DNA of 57,937 nucleotides. Origin: Gammaproteobacteria bacterium. Its GTDB lineage: Bacteria; Pseudomonadota; Gammaproteobacteria; Pseudomonadales; Cellvibrionaceae. Location of the stretch: the NCBI GenBank assembly GCA_021151625.1, contig JAGKWY010000028.1, positions 1 to 57,937 on the forward strand. Reading direction: 5' to 3'. A program made the position numbers and the translations under genes. Below, piece by piece: positions 44,518-53,713 of this stretch. The notes beneath the pieces were generated by a model, which did not search any database, was not told the origin of the DNA, and saw nothing but the letters and a program-made list of their open reading frames with translations. The first letter of the stretch is position 1; every line of letters begins with the position of its first letter.

Positions 44518-45615
44518 TTAGCGAGCGTCAAAGACGAGCGCAAAATCAACGGGAACTGCGGTGCTGATCGAGGCAATGCCAACAGCTGCGCGCAGGGCTT
44601 CCACTCCAGTTGTAAGCGAGTAATCGCCTGCCTTCATCAGGATTGGCGCGATGCTTTGCACTATGATGCGGCTGTTGGATAGTCTTTGAACGGAGACTTT
44701 AGTGGTGATGGTACCGGTCACACCGTGGAGGCTAAGACTGGCAGTGATATCGGTCGGGGCGGTTTGGCCGACTGACAAGCTGCTGAGCAGTGTGGACGGT
44801 AGCGTCACGCTCACGGTAGCCGTTGGATAGGTAGCAGTTTCGAACAACAGGTCCCTCATACGCTGATCGCGCAAGGTCACACCGGTATTCACGCTGCTGA
44901 GATCAATAATTAATGTGGCTACTCCACTGGTACTGATATTACCGCTGAATGTGGTGAAGTTATGGACTTCAACGACATGGGAGTTTTTGGTGCTTACGAA
45001 GTTTAGCGACGAGTCCGTTGTGTTCAGGTTCCAGGCAGCAGTCGCTACAGATGAACTGCTGCTGGTAGTTACAGACGATGAAGAGCGTGACGAAGAAATA
45101 CTACTAGGTGACGACGAAATGCTACTACGTGATGAAGAGATCGAAGAACTTGAGCTGGATGTTGCGACACTCGAGGACGATCTGGACGAAGAGCTGGTCG
45201 TACTACCACAAGCTGTCCCTGCTACAACAGGTATTTCAGCAGAGGCTGCGCCCTTCGAACCCTGAAAACCAAACTCGATGTATTGGCCGGGTTGAATAGT
45301 ACTATTCCAATTCAGGTTGGTTGCTGTGTAAGGGTTGGTTCCTGTTAGCGCGGCGTTATAGCTGTTGGTGATGCGGTTATCACCAGAGTACTGCCAGTTA
45401 ACGGCCCAGCCATTGATTGGGTTTGTGCCATCATTAGTAACTTTTATCTTGGCGTTAAATCCGCTGCCCCACTGATCCTGGATAACGTACTGACAGGCTG
45501 CGAACGTTGGTATTGAAAGGGTGGAAATAGCGAGAGAAAACCCGACTGCACCAAGGGAGCGTGTGACCACCTCCCTCATGCGATGGGAAATCGCAGAGGT
45601 TTTGAAGTTATTCAT
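44518..45615 (-). CDS. CBM2-YceI secreted protein (operon A)
   Basis: Secreted 365-residue two-domain protein. A long signal peptide is followed by mature ACQYVIQ. CBM2a module 41-137 with the expected exposed aromatics (WAVNWQYSG, NLNWNSTIQPGQ) and a Cys at each end; poly-Ser linker 138-192; YceI-like lipocalin 193-365 (LRDQRMRDLLFETATYP, ITASLSLHGVTG, ends VPVDFALVFDAR). YceI proteins bind polyisoprenoid chains, and the related domain of Saccharophagus degradans was crystallised with a quinone-like lipid as I recall. So this may carry a quinone or other lipid to the cellulose-bound cytochrome. It is the first gene of operon A, with AAGGAAG before the ATG. Confidence 0.9.
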   Translation of the reverse strand: MNNFKTSAISHRMREVVTRSLGAVGFSLAISTLSIPTFAACQYVIQDQWGSGFNAKIKVTNDGTNPINGWAVNWQYSGDNRITNSYNAALTGTNPYTATNLNWNSTIQPGQYIEFGFQGSKGAASAEIPVVAGTACGSTTSSSSRSSSSVATSSSSSSISSSRSSISSSPSSISSSRSSSSVTTSSSSSVATAAWNLNTTDSSLNFVSTKNSHVVEVHNFTTFSGNISTSGVATLIIDLSSVNTGVTLRDQRMRDLLFETATYPTATVSVTLPSTLLSSLSVGQTAPTDITASLSLHGVTGTITTKVSVQRLSNSRIIVQSIAPILMKAGDYSLTTGVEALRAAVGIASISTAVPVDFALVFDAR

Positions 45616-46290
45616 AGTGTCTTCCTTTGAGAGAGGTCGAATAGCATCGACCTGATTTTTAACAAGTTGCTAAAAATAATTTTCCTTAAGAGTCCTACAG
45701 CACACTGAACTGATGTGGAAAATCGCAAGGTTGATGAAGCTCGATAGGAGCCGATCTAATTTATTGTTGTAATTGCGATAGCAAGCTTTCTTTCCGTTGA
45801 TACAACTGTGTCTAACTGCCGGGAATTGAATATCCCGTCATAGGCCTTGAGATTGTTTTGGAGAAAATACAAAAGTTTGTGGGTCGATCTTAGTTATTGT
45901 TAACGACTCAATATTTCGGGGAAAAAAGGAGAGAAGATCAGGTTTCCTTACAGCTTTTCCTCGGCTAGCACACGACATACATATATAACTTTATTATTGG
46001 TATGTTCGCTTTATTAAAATAAAACAATATTAATTGTAGTCAACTGTACACTAAGTGTAATCGGATACAAATTTTAAAAAGGCGGCAGGTAAAAAGGGCG
46101 GTCGTTTTTCTTAACTAACTGTTTACTAAAGAAATGTCGTCAAAAATTTTAAGTTAATTTTTACCATAAGTGATTTTGTTGTTTGCTAATAAAAATATCG
46201 TCAATGGCTGCTAAGTAAGTAGATAGGTATTTATTCTACTCAGGTGTTGTTTGCCAGTGATTAGTTACTGCTGAAGGCTGGGAGCCCATA
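45616..46290. promoter_or_regulatory. Long noncoding regulatory region before operon A
   Basis: About 675 AT-rich bases without a convincing gene. It should hold the promoter of operon A (minus strand). Visible elements are a hairpin in the leader (45634-45653, listed separately), a perfect 13-base dyad TACACT-A-AGTGTA at 46047-46059, and a purine-rich block at about 45927-45942 with AGAAGATCAGG. No promoter could be assigned with confidence. Confidence 0.5.
45634..45653 (-). other. Leader hairpin before the operon A start
   Basis: Perfect seven-base-pair stem AGGTCGA/TCGACCT with a six-base loop, 18 bases upstream of the ATG at 45615 and just before the Shine-Dalgarno. On the plus strand it is followed by GATTTTT, so it may also stop antisense transcription. 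A role in translation control is possible. Confidence 0.5.
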
Positions 46291-46323
46291 AACAAAAAAC
46301 CGGAAAGCCAATTGGCTTTCCGG
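46291..46323 (-). terminator. Terminator of redox operon B
   Basis: A perfect 24-base palindrome (arms CCGGAAAGCCAA and its complement, 46300-46323) has AAAAAA on its left, i.e. TTTTTT on the minus strand. It lies 40 bases after the DUF1552 stop. Confidence 0.92.
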
Positions 46324-46362
46324 TTGAAGGTCGCATCCGGGTTGCGTTCCAAGTTCCTGAGT

Positions 46363-47697
46363 TTACAGACCGTTTCCGTTTATCCACACATTGTTAATGC
46401 GGCCGTTCGCCGTGGGCATTCTCACGCTGGCGTAACCGGCTTTTTCCGCGATAGTCATGAGCACATTGGTGTGGTTTACCCCGCCCTGGGTGGCCACTTG
46501 ATCCCCCCAGCGCTTGCCCGGCTCACCCAAGGGGCGCAAATCAACTGATCGCCCAGTGACCAGCCCGGCATTTTTTCCTCCCGCCAACAGCATCGGGATA
46601 CGGTGATGGTTGTGGTAATTACCATGGCCCAAGTCGGAAACCGTACAAATGATGGTGTTATCCAACAGGCTGCCGTTCACATCCGGGGTAGCGGCCAACT
46701 TTTGGATAAATTGACGAAGTTGGCCCATCCACCAGACCTTACTGGTGGTGTGGGCTGCCGCATCCTGGTGGGACAAATCATGGTCGCCGGTGCTGGTACC
46801 TGGAACCACTATGGGCGATACAGGTACGCCGTACATAAACGCGATGCTGCGGGTAATGCCACAAGACAGGGTTGCTACCGCAATATCCTGTTGAATGGCG
46901 GAGATATTTGCCAGCACCTGGGTTGCCCAGAGTGCCTGTTCTTCACCGCCGATCACCGCATCCACACGGGGTTTAATGCTGGTTCCCACGTCCAGACAAC
47001 CCGACATTGACGCTGCGTTGAGTTTTTGCTCCAGAACATCCAGCGCGGCGACATGTTGTTCCAGTCGATCCCGTTCGATGCTACCCAGTGCTGTGCTCAA
47101 ACGAGTCAGATCCTCTCGTGCTCGCGCCAGAACCTGGAGTTGCGCAGGATCAACGCCGTTAGTAACCGCGCCAAACAATTGCGGGTAAAGGGTACGAGGA
47201 TCGTCCACCGGATGCAGGCTGGTGCCGTTGTCATAGCTGATGCGTTTGGAGGTATCGCTACCCCATTTGGTGCCCACACCCATTTGCAGTGAAGGACGGG
47301 ACACGCCGGAGGTGGCGCGATTGGCCCAGTCTTCTTTTCCCATTTGCACCTCAATGGACGAGGCGCCAGACGCAGAGGTTGCTACTCCGGTGAGGCATTT
47401 GAGTGCACCGCCTTCATGAGTATTGGCTGTGCCTTCGTAGCCAATCCCATCCAGGAACAGCAGGTGCTGTGCTACCGGTTGCAAAGGTGCAGTCATACCC
47501 GGGAAACTGGCACCTGCAAGTGCACCAGCGCGCGGGAAAAACACATCCGGTACACAACCATTGGGATGATAAATAAACAGGGTGCGAGTGCGTTGAACTT
47601 CAGCTGCCATGGCTGAGCGGGCGAGCATGGCCGCCAGCGGGGTCATCGCGGTCACAGACCCAGCCGCTATGGCTTTGATTAATGAACGTCTTTTCAT
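46363..47697 (-). CDS. DUF1552 protein with Tat signal (redox operon B)
   Basis: Secreted 444-residue DUF1552 protein. Tat motif KRRSLIK at the very N-terminus, a hydrophobic stretch and cleavage around AMAAE. Family stretches: FIYHPNGCVPDVFFPR, HEGGALKCLTG, TLSCGITRSIAFMYG, VSDLGHGNYHNHHRIPMLLAGG. It begins eight bases after the giant protein's stop with GGAG upstream, so coexpression is certain. The order is the same as in operons A and C. It is more diverged from the two other DUF1552 copies than they are from each other, judging by eye, which fits an old duplication. Confidence 0.88.
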   Translation of the reverse strand: MKRRSLIKAIAAGSVTAMTPLAAMLARSAMAAEVQRTRTLFIYHPNGCVPDVFFPRAGALAGASFPGMTAPLQPVAQHLLFLDGIGYEGTANTHEGGALKCLTGVATSASGASSIEVQMGKEDWANRATSGVSRPSLQMGVGTKWGSDTSKRISYDNGTSLHPVDDPRTLYPQLFGAVTNGVDPAQLQVLARAREDLTRLSTALGSIERDRLEQHVAALDVLEQKLNAASMSGCLDVGTSIKPRVDAVIGGEEQALWATQVLANISAIQQDIAVATLSCGITRSIAFMYGVPVSPIVVPGTSTGDHDLSHQDAAAHTTSKVWWMGQLRQFIQKLAATPDVNGSLLDNTIICTVSDLGHGNYHNHHRIPMLLAGGKNAGLVTGRSVDLRPLGEPGKRWGDQVATQGGVNHTNVLMTIAEKAGYASVRMPTANGRINNVWINGNGL

Positions 47698-47705
47698 GAT
47701 GACTC

Positions 47706-50700
47706 CTATTTGCGATTCAGGTAGCTGGGTGAAGTTACGGTTTCGAGCATCATGTCGCGCAGGTCAGTGGACTTGCCCTGCCAGCGCGAGTAGCTCGCAT
47801 CAACCGAACACTGGTTAGGATCGGAAACACCTGTCGCAAAACGGAGGTACTGTTGAGTCACACATTTGGATGCTGCTTCGGCACCGGAGCTGGCTAATAC
47901 AGTTGACAGGCCGCGCAGGTCGGTGAAGTTGTAGCTATCTGTCTCGGTCATTACCGCCAAGCCGGAAATACTGCCACTGGCATCCACAGGAATGTTGTTG
48001 CCCTCCAGGGTGCGGAAGCGGCCCACGGCGTCATAGTTCTCAAAACCAAAACCAATATTGTCGATGTACTGGTGACAGGACTGGCAGTTGGTATTGTTGG
48101 TATGGGCCGCGAAGCGTTGACGTGTTGGCTTGTTGGGATCAAGCGGCTCAACTTCGCCCACGTTCGGTGGTGGTGGCGCGAAATCCTGGCAGAGCAGGTT
48201 GCGACGCACCAGTAATCCGCGGTGGATCGGATGGGATTCCTTTTGAGTCGCAAGGGTTGCGGTAATAGCGCCCAGGTGGAGCACACCGCCACGTTGTGCG
48301 TTAGTTGCTACCTTCTGGAATTGCTCACCGCTGACACCGGCAATACCGTAATAGCTAGCCAGTGGGCCGTTAATAAAGCTGAAGCCTGGGTTAAACACAT
48401 CCGCAATTTTGTAGCCGGGTTTGAGGAATATTTCCGTCAGGAAATTATCCAGTTCGGTTTTCATGGCCGCGCCGATTGCCGGCGTAAATTGCGGGAACAG
48501 GGTTTTGTCGCGTTGCAGGTTGGCGAGATCATCCACATGCAACCACTGCTTGCCAAAGTAGGCAAATTGCGCACCGGCTTTCGCATTTCCTAACAGGCGT
48601 TCTGCCTGGGTACGCAACTGTGCTGGAGTGCTCAGGCGGTTGTTGTCAGCTTCGGTGAACAGCGTTGCATCTGGCATTGAACCGGTGAAGGTGTAGGCCA
48701 GCAGCGATGCAGTTTCATATTGGCTGAGACTGCCGGTGCCACTCACTGTGGTTCCAATCTCTGAGCGGTACAGGAAGTTGGGCGATGACAGCATCGCTTG
48801 GATAACCAGACGTGCACCGGCGTCGTTGCTCGCGCCCAGACGGAACAAGTTGTTGTACGAGGTTTGTTCTGCACTGGTCAGCGGACGACGAAACGCACGC
48901 TTGCCAAACGCGGGTACGAAGGTCGAGGCACATTGGTCGCGCGGCGTTGAAGTCGTACAGCTCATCAAACTGGTCAGGCTGGTATTGGTTGCAAGATTTT
49001 TAGCCGCATTCCAATAGGTATCCATACTGCCACTGCTGATCTTGTTGGCGTTGACGTTATCGAAGCCTTTGACCTTGGTATCCGGTTCAAAGCTGGCAGC
49101 GATAGTCGCCCCGTTGGCGACACCCAGCAGGTCATTGACGGTGTTGGCATATTCGCGATTGGTCAGCAAACGCAAACGACGCGGCAATATGTCCTCGCCG
49201 GTGGTGCAAACGACCGGTGGTTTCCAGGTGAGAATGTAATCGGCAATTTTGGTTGCACACTCACCCACACAACTGCTGGGGTCATTGAGCGGCATGGTTG
49301 AGTCGATCTTGGTGATCAATGAATTGCGCGTCCAACGATCCACCACTATCGGGCGCATCGGGTTATCGCCACGCGCGCCGTGACAGTTGGCACAACCTTT
49401 CTGGGTATAGAGCTGCTCCCCGGTCAGATTACTCACAACGCTTGAGCTGACGGAAGATGAGCTTCTGCTGCTTGAGGACGAACTCATCACCGGCTTCAGT
49501 GACAGGAAGTAAGCGGCGGTGTCAGCGGCACATTGGCCTACGCAAGCAGCTGGGTCGCTTTTCGGCATATTGTCTTCAATGTATTTGACGATATTAGCCG
49601 CCGTGGTAAAGCGCAGGTTGCGCGGATCTATTTTGCTCAAACTGCTGCCAGCAGTGCCATCGGCGTTTACTGCATGGCAGAACAGGCAGCCGACAGCGGG
49701 TGTTTCCCACAGGGTTTTGCCGCGCGCTGCATCGCCGGGTAATGCTGTGAGGCTGGAGGATGAGCTGCTGCGAATGCTGGAGCTTGTGCTGCTGGAGGAA
49801 GGATCAACCCCCTGATTCCAGAGTACATTCACCGGTGTTGGATGGGCAGAGGGGATGCTGCCTTTGTAGCTTATGATTTTGAAATCATAAGGGCCAGGCA
49901 AGGGTAGCGTATGGTTGAAACTCACGCTGTTAACACTTAACCCCCCCAGGCTAACCCAGCGACCATCGCTGCCTTTGCGACGCACTAAAAAGCCGGTCTC
50001 ATCGGCGCTGGTGTCTGCCCAGTTGAGGTTAACCGAGCCGTTTATGTTGACTTGCCCCATTAGTCCGACCGGTGCCGTAGGCGCCGAGGCCAGAATGATA
50101 GGGTTGGGAGCAGTCGCTGCATCGCGCTTCAAAAACATTTTGAAATACACGGGTACGCGCTCGCCTATTGACGATGCGCCTACTGCTGCGCGCAAGGCTT
50201 CAATACCCGCGTTCATCTCAAAATCCGTCGAGTTGATCAGGATTGGTTTGCGCGGCGATACGCTCAGGCTGTTGCTACCGTGTTTGATAACCAATGCATC
50301 AAACGCCACTGATTTCACTGCGCCGTGCAGAATCAAATTGCCGGTTAAAGGCTGAATGGCAGTGGCGCCTACTGAGAGGTTGTCAAGGCTCGCCAGATCC
50401 AACTGGGTGGTGAAGTGCAAGTTGGGGAGCAAGTCAGATTCAAACAGCATTTGCTTCATGCGCGTGTTGCGTAAATCAATGCCGGTCACAATACTCGCCA
50501 GGGGAATCGTGAGCGTAGCGTTGCCTGCATTCGACACAGTACCCTGCAGTTGGTTGAAGCTAAATGTTTCCGCCACATCCGTATTTTTCACTGAAACAAA
50601 GTTCAGCAGGGATTTGGTTTCATCCACAAACCACTGAGCCTTGCCGCTCACGCTGCTACTGCTCACGCTAACTGAGCTGCTACTGCGACTGGTGGATGTT

Positions 50701-51155
50701 GATGATGAAGTTAGTGGCGGAAGGCTACTGCTACTACTGCTTGTAGGTTGGCTGCTGGTACCACCGCCACAACTTGCGCCATTCAAGGTAAAGTTTGTTG
50801 GTATCGCTGCGGGCGCATTGTTGTGGGTAAAGCCAAAATTAGCGCTGCCGTTGGTGGGTAAATTACCGTTGTAACTGGCATTTTTTACGCACACACTTTT
50901 TCCATTTTGAGTGCGCGTGCCATTCCACAAATTGTTAATGGTTTCGCTGCCGTTAAATGTCCAGCAGAGTTCCCAACTGCTTTTTGCGCTGCCGAGGTTG
51001 GTGAGGGTTACATCTGCCTGGCCACCGTTGCCCCAGTTATTAGTGATTTTGTAATTTACGCTGCAGTTAGTCTGGGCGAGTGCTGTGCTTGTGGCAAAAA
51101 TTCCCAGCGCCATCAATCCCGCAGGAAACAGCAATTTGGATAAGAATCGTTTCAT
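47706..51155 (-). CDS. CBM2-YceI-Fn3-double cytochrome c-DUF1592/1588 giant protein (operon B)
   Basis: Secreted 1149-residue redox protein. The ATG at 51155 (MKRFLSKLLFP) has AGGAGAG upstream and is preferred to an in-frame TTG at 51176. Signal 1-28; CBM2 29-130; Ser linker; YceI 172-344; Fn3-like 352-446; linker; cytochrome c1 473-556 (CLFCH 490-494); Ser linker 557-575; cytochrome c2 577-645 (CANCH 588-592). Both cytochromes have the CVGxC pair after a Met. DUF1587 about 658-715, DUF1595 743-797 (AFRRPLTSAE), DUF1592 809-937, DUF1588 955-1050 with CQSCH 1024-1028, DUF1585 1082-1147. Three heme sites against two in the operon A homologue. It starts 21 bases after the CBM2 protein stop. Confidence 0.9.
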   Translation of the reverse strand: MKRFLSKLLFPAGLMALGIFATSTALAQTNCSVNYKITNNWGNGGQADVTLTNLGSAKSSWELCWTFNGSETINNLWNGTRTQNGKSVCVKNASYNGNLPTNGSANFGFTHNNAPAAIPTNFTLNGASCGGGTSSQPTSSSSSSLPPLTSSSTSTSRSSSSVSVSSSSVSGKAQWFVDETKSLLNFVSVKNTDVAETFSFNQLQGTVSNAGNATLTIPLASIVTGIDLRNTRMKQMLFESDLLPNLHFTTQLDLASLDNLSVGATAIQPLTGNLILHGAVKSVAFDALVIKHGSNSLSVSPRKPILINSTDFEMNAGIEALRAAVGASSIGERVPVYFKMFLKRDAATAPNPIILASAPTAPVGLMGQVNINGSVNLNWADTSADETGFLVRRKGSDGRWVSLGGLSVNSVSFNHTLPLPGPYDFKIISYKGSIPSAHPTPVNVLWNQGVDPSSSSTSSSIRSSSSSSLTALPGDAARGKTLWETPAVGCLFCHAVNADGTAGSSLSKIDPRNLRFTTAANIVKYIEDNMPKSDPAACVGQCAADTAAYFLSLKPVMSSSSSSRSSSSVSSSVVSNLTGEQLYTQKGCANCHGARGDNPMRPIVVDRWTRNSLITKIDSTMPLNDPSSCVGECATKIADYILTWKPPVVCTTGEDILPRRLRLLTNREYANTVNDLLGVANGATIAASFEPDTKVKGFDNVNANKISSGSMDTYWNAAKNLATNTSLTSLMSCTTSTPRDQCASTFVPAFGKRAFRRPLTSAEQTSYNNLFRLGASNDAGARLVIQAMLSSPNFLYRSEIGTTVSGTGSLSQYETASLLAYTFTGSMPDATLFTEADNNRLSTPAQLRTQAERLLGNAKAGAQFAYFGKQWLHVDDLANLQRDKTLFPQFTPAIGAAMKTELDNFLTEIFLKPGYKIADVFNPGFSFINGPLASYYGIAGVSGEQFQKVATNAQRGGVLHLGAITATLATQKESHPIHRGLLVRRNLLCQDFAPPPPNVGEVEPLDPNKPTRQRFAAHTNNTNCQSCHQYIDNIGFGFENYDAVGRFRTLEGNNIPVDASGSISGLAVMTETDSYNFTDLRGLSTVLASSGAEAASKCVTQQYLRFATGVSDPNQCSVDASYSRWQGKSTDLRDMMLETVTSPSYLNRK

Positions 51156-51176
51156 AGTCGTTGCTCTCCTGGCCAA

Positions 51177-53048
51177 TTAACGGGCGTCAAAGACGAGAGT
51201 GAAATCCACGGGAACTGCCTTACTAATCGAGGCGATACCCACTGCCGCACGTAGGGCTTCCACACCGGTGCTGAGGTTGTAATCCGCAGCGCTTACCAAG
51301 ACGGGAGTGAGGTTTTGTACCAGTACGCGGGACGCTGTCAGTTTTTGAACCGAGAGGCGAGTAGCGAGCGGCTGGTTGATGCCATGCAGGTTCAAGGTGG
51401 CGGTAATATCAATTTCGTTCGTGCTGCCTACCGCCAGGCTGGCCAGCAAACCATTGGGCACAGTCAGGGTGATAGTGGCACTTGGATAGCTGGCAACTTC
51501 GAACAACAAGTCACGCATACGTTGATCGCGCAAGGTGATCGCGGTATTGACGCTGCTTAGATCAATAACCAATGTCGCTGTACCTGTATCGCTAATACCA
51601 CCGGATAGCTGATCGAAACCGTGTGCTTCAATCACGTTGGTATTTTTGGTGGTGACGAAATTGAGATAAGAGGCAGCGGAGTTCAGGCTCCATGCATTGG
51701 TTTGACTCAGGGATGAGGTGCTGGACGAACTGCTAATAGATGGTAACGATGAGCTACTCAAGATTGAACTTGCTGATGAGAAGGGCGGGCTGCTGCTCAA
51801 CACGCTGCTTTTGCTACTGGAAGAACTGGCCAGGCTGCTCGGGACGCTACTGGAAGGAGCGCTGCTCGAACCAGGTTGCGTGTTACAGCCAATGCGGTCA
51901 CCGCTTACGGCCACGTCATCAATCCAACCTTCGATACCGCCACTTTGTTGATAGCTCCTGAAGCCGAAGCCTAACCAGTCGAGACTTGCTGGGACTGCGG
52001 CAAAACCGGGTAGGTTAGTGGCGCCAGTCGTTCTGCCTCCGTTAGTGAAAAACAATTCCTCGCCATTGCGGAAGAAGCGATAGGTTTGCGTTTGGTTATT
52101 CACGTACCACTCGGTGCATACCCAACTGCTATCAAAGTTGTAGGCGTAAGCACCCTGGAGTGATACATCACCCGGTTCTACGTTGTAGATGTATTGGTGT
52201 TTGCCGCTGGCTTCTTGCACTGTATCCACAAAGCGAAACTCAGCATTGTTACCGCGTGAAGTTACGAAGGTGCCGTGAAGCCAGGTGTTGATATTGGGTA
52301 CCGGCGTTTTCATCTTGTAATAGAGTCGACCCCAATGGGTGCCGGAAACGCTGTTCTTTTTGAAATAACCGTAGTTACTAGCGTTGGTGCTAGTGAACTT
52401 CACCGAACGATTACCGCTGCGTGCTTCCTGCCCTTGTACTACGGCTATACCGTTACCCTCCTGGGTAAATCCCGCCGGCACAGTGCCGGGTGTGGTGTTT
52501 TCAAAGTCGAGACAGAAAAGTGGATTAGCTCCGCAGCCATTCGCAATAGGTGTAGAGCTGGCCGAGCTGCTATTGGAGCTTGGTGCACTGGAGGAAGTTG
52601 GGGGTGAGGAGGAGGGGGCAGAAGACGATGTGCCCTGGCAGATAGCTCCTGCAATCACGGGAATTTCTGCTGCTGCACTTCCTTTACTTCCTTGCACACC
52701 GAATTCTACGGTTTGATTGGGTTGTAAATTTCCATTCCAGTTGAGATTACTGGCGGAGTAGGGATTGCTCCCTGATAGAGTTGCATTCCAGCTGCTGGTA
52801 ATTCGGTCCGCACCGTTGTATTTCCAATTTATGTTCCAGCCAGATACAGGTGCTGTACCAGAATTGGTCACTTTAATCGTGGCGGTGAATCCGCTGTTCC
52901 ACTGGTCGTTTACGACATACTGACAGGCGCCAAACGCCTGTGGTGTAAACGAGTTAATCGCGAGTGAGACTCCAAGCGCCCATAGCGGATGGCAAATCCA
53001 TCCTTTCATGGGGCGAGGTAATCTCGCTGTGGTTGCAAGGTAGCGCAT
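51177..53048 (-). CDS. CBM2-jelly-roll-YceI secreted protein (operon B)
   Basis: Secreted 623-residue protein, first gene of operon B with AGGAGGAAG before the ATG. Signal to about residue 40; CBM2a 41-137 (WNINWKYNG, NLNWNGNLQPNQT); Ser/Pro linker; extra domain 171-388; poly-Ser linker 390-449; YceI-like lipocalin 450-623. The extra domain (FCLDFENTTPGTVPAGF, RSVKFTSTNAS, WGRLYYKMKTP, IEGWIDDVAVSGD) looks like a concanavalin-type jelly roll, similar in style to Cip1/lyase-like or LamG carbohydrate-binding folds. Its operon A counterpart lacks it. Cys pairs at the domain ends may form disulfides. Whether it binds or cleaves a polysaccharide is open. Confidence 0.88.
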   Translation of the reverse strand: MRYLATTARLPRPMKGWICHPLWALGVSLAINSFTPQAFGACQYVVNDQWNSGFTATIKVTNSGTAPVSGWNINWKYNGADRITSSWNATLSGSNPYSASNLNWNGNLQPNQTVEFGVQGSKGSAAAEIPVIAGAICQGTSSSAPSSSPPTSSSAPSSNSSSASSTPIANGCGANPLFCLDFENTTPGTVPAGFTQEGNGIAVVQGQEARSGNRSVKFTSTNASNYGYFKKNSVSGTHWGRLYYKMKTPVPNINTWLHGTFVTSRGNNAEFRFVDTVQEASGKHQYIYNVEPGDVSLQGAYAYNFDSSWVCTEWYVNNQTQTYRFFRNGEELFFTNGGRTTGATNLPGFAAVPASLDWLGFGFRSYQQSGGIEGWIDDVAVSGDRIGCNTQPGSSSAPSSSVPSSLASSSSSKSSVLSSSPPFSSASSILSSSSLPSISSSSSTSSLSQTNAWSLNSAASYLNFVTTKNTNVIEAHGFDQLSGGISDTGTATLVIDLSSVNTAITLRDQRMRDLLFEVASYPSATITLTVPNGLLASLAVGSTNEIDITATLNLHGINQPLATRLSVQKLTASRVLVQNLTPVLVSAADYNLSTGVEALRAAVGIASISKAVPVDFTLVFDAR

Positions 53049-53713
53049 AGGTAACTTCCTCCTGGGTTTGGTTTGTGTCAGCGGTCTTTAACTAACTCGG
53101 TTAAAGCGACTTTCCCTAATCCCGAAACGGCGCATGCACTGCCAAAAGCCAAGGTCGTCTACAAGGGTGGGTGTGTTTTATCGTTATTGTTTTGTTGTAA
53201 TCAGTGTGATTGCGTTAACAAATTTTTATTTAAAATATGCGATGCCGGTTCTTATTTCGATTTTGTTATTACCTCCCTCAAGGAAAGAGGATCTTCTCAG
53301 GTTGTAGTAAAAATCTTATTTATGCGCTAAAAAATGTGAAAATTCGGTAAATTTCGTCAATAGATGACAGGTGAAGGGTTTTTTATTATTCGGAAATATT
53401 CCCATTCAAGCATCTGATCAAATACGATTATTTAAATGATTGCGCAATCTTATTGTTGTTGTGCGCAAATCTAGTACAGAGCCGGATAATGGGCAATTTT
53501 TAAATGGGACCGGATTTGGGGATTGTTAAAGAATTATTAAGGCGTGGAAATAAGGGGGGAAATTCGTTGGGAGGCTTTCCTGGTGCGGGGTGGTGAGGAT
53601 TTTCTTGGTTAGGTTTTAGTTGGCACCGGCAAATCGGTTAACAAAAATTATCAGTTGTAGCGGCCAAAATTATTATCCATAGCTAAAACTGCTCATTAGT
53701 AAAAACTTAGGGA
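53049..53713. promoter_or_regulatory. Long noncoding regulatory region before operon B
   Basis: About 665 AT-rich bases with no convincing gene. It should hold the operon B promoter. Elements seen: a perfect 12-base palindrome GATTGCGCAATC (53438-53449) with a related TGTGCGCAAAT nearby, and a block around 53283-53303 (GAAAGAGGATCTTCTCAGG) that resembles AGAAGATCAGG in the region before operon A. A short frame at 53073-53330 has no ribosome site and is rejected. Confidence 0.5.

Noticed and set aside
49440..49500. Short repeated DNA units in the Ser-linker regions, at first glance like a repeat array
   Set aside because: They encode poly-serine linkers in frame; unit lengths are irregular and there are no unique spacers, so not CRISPR. 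No CRISPR or cas gene was seen anywhere.
49915..50355. 146-residue plus-strand frame inside the operon B giant gene
   Set aside because: Shadow of the minus-strand YceI/Fn3 coding region. Other plus-strand frames in 41-57 kb (for example 54064-54651 and 55874-56332) are shadows for the same reason.
53073..53330. 85-residue plus-strand frame in the operon B upstream region
   Set aside because: No ribosome site, no recognisable domain, random-looking composition; the region is better explained as regulatory DNA.
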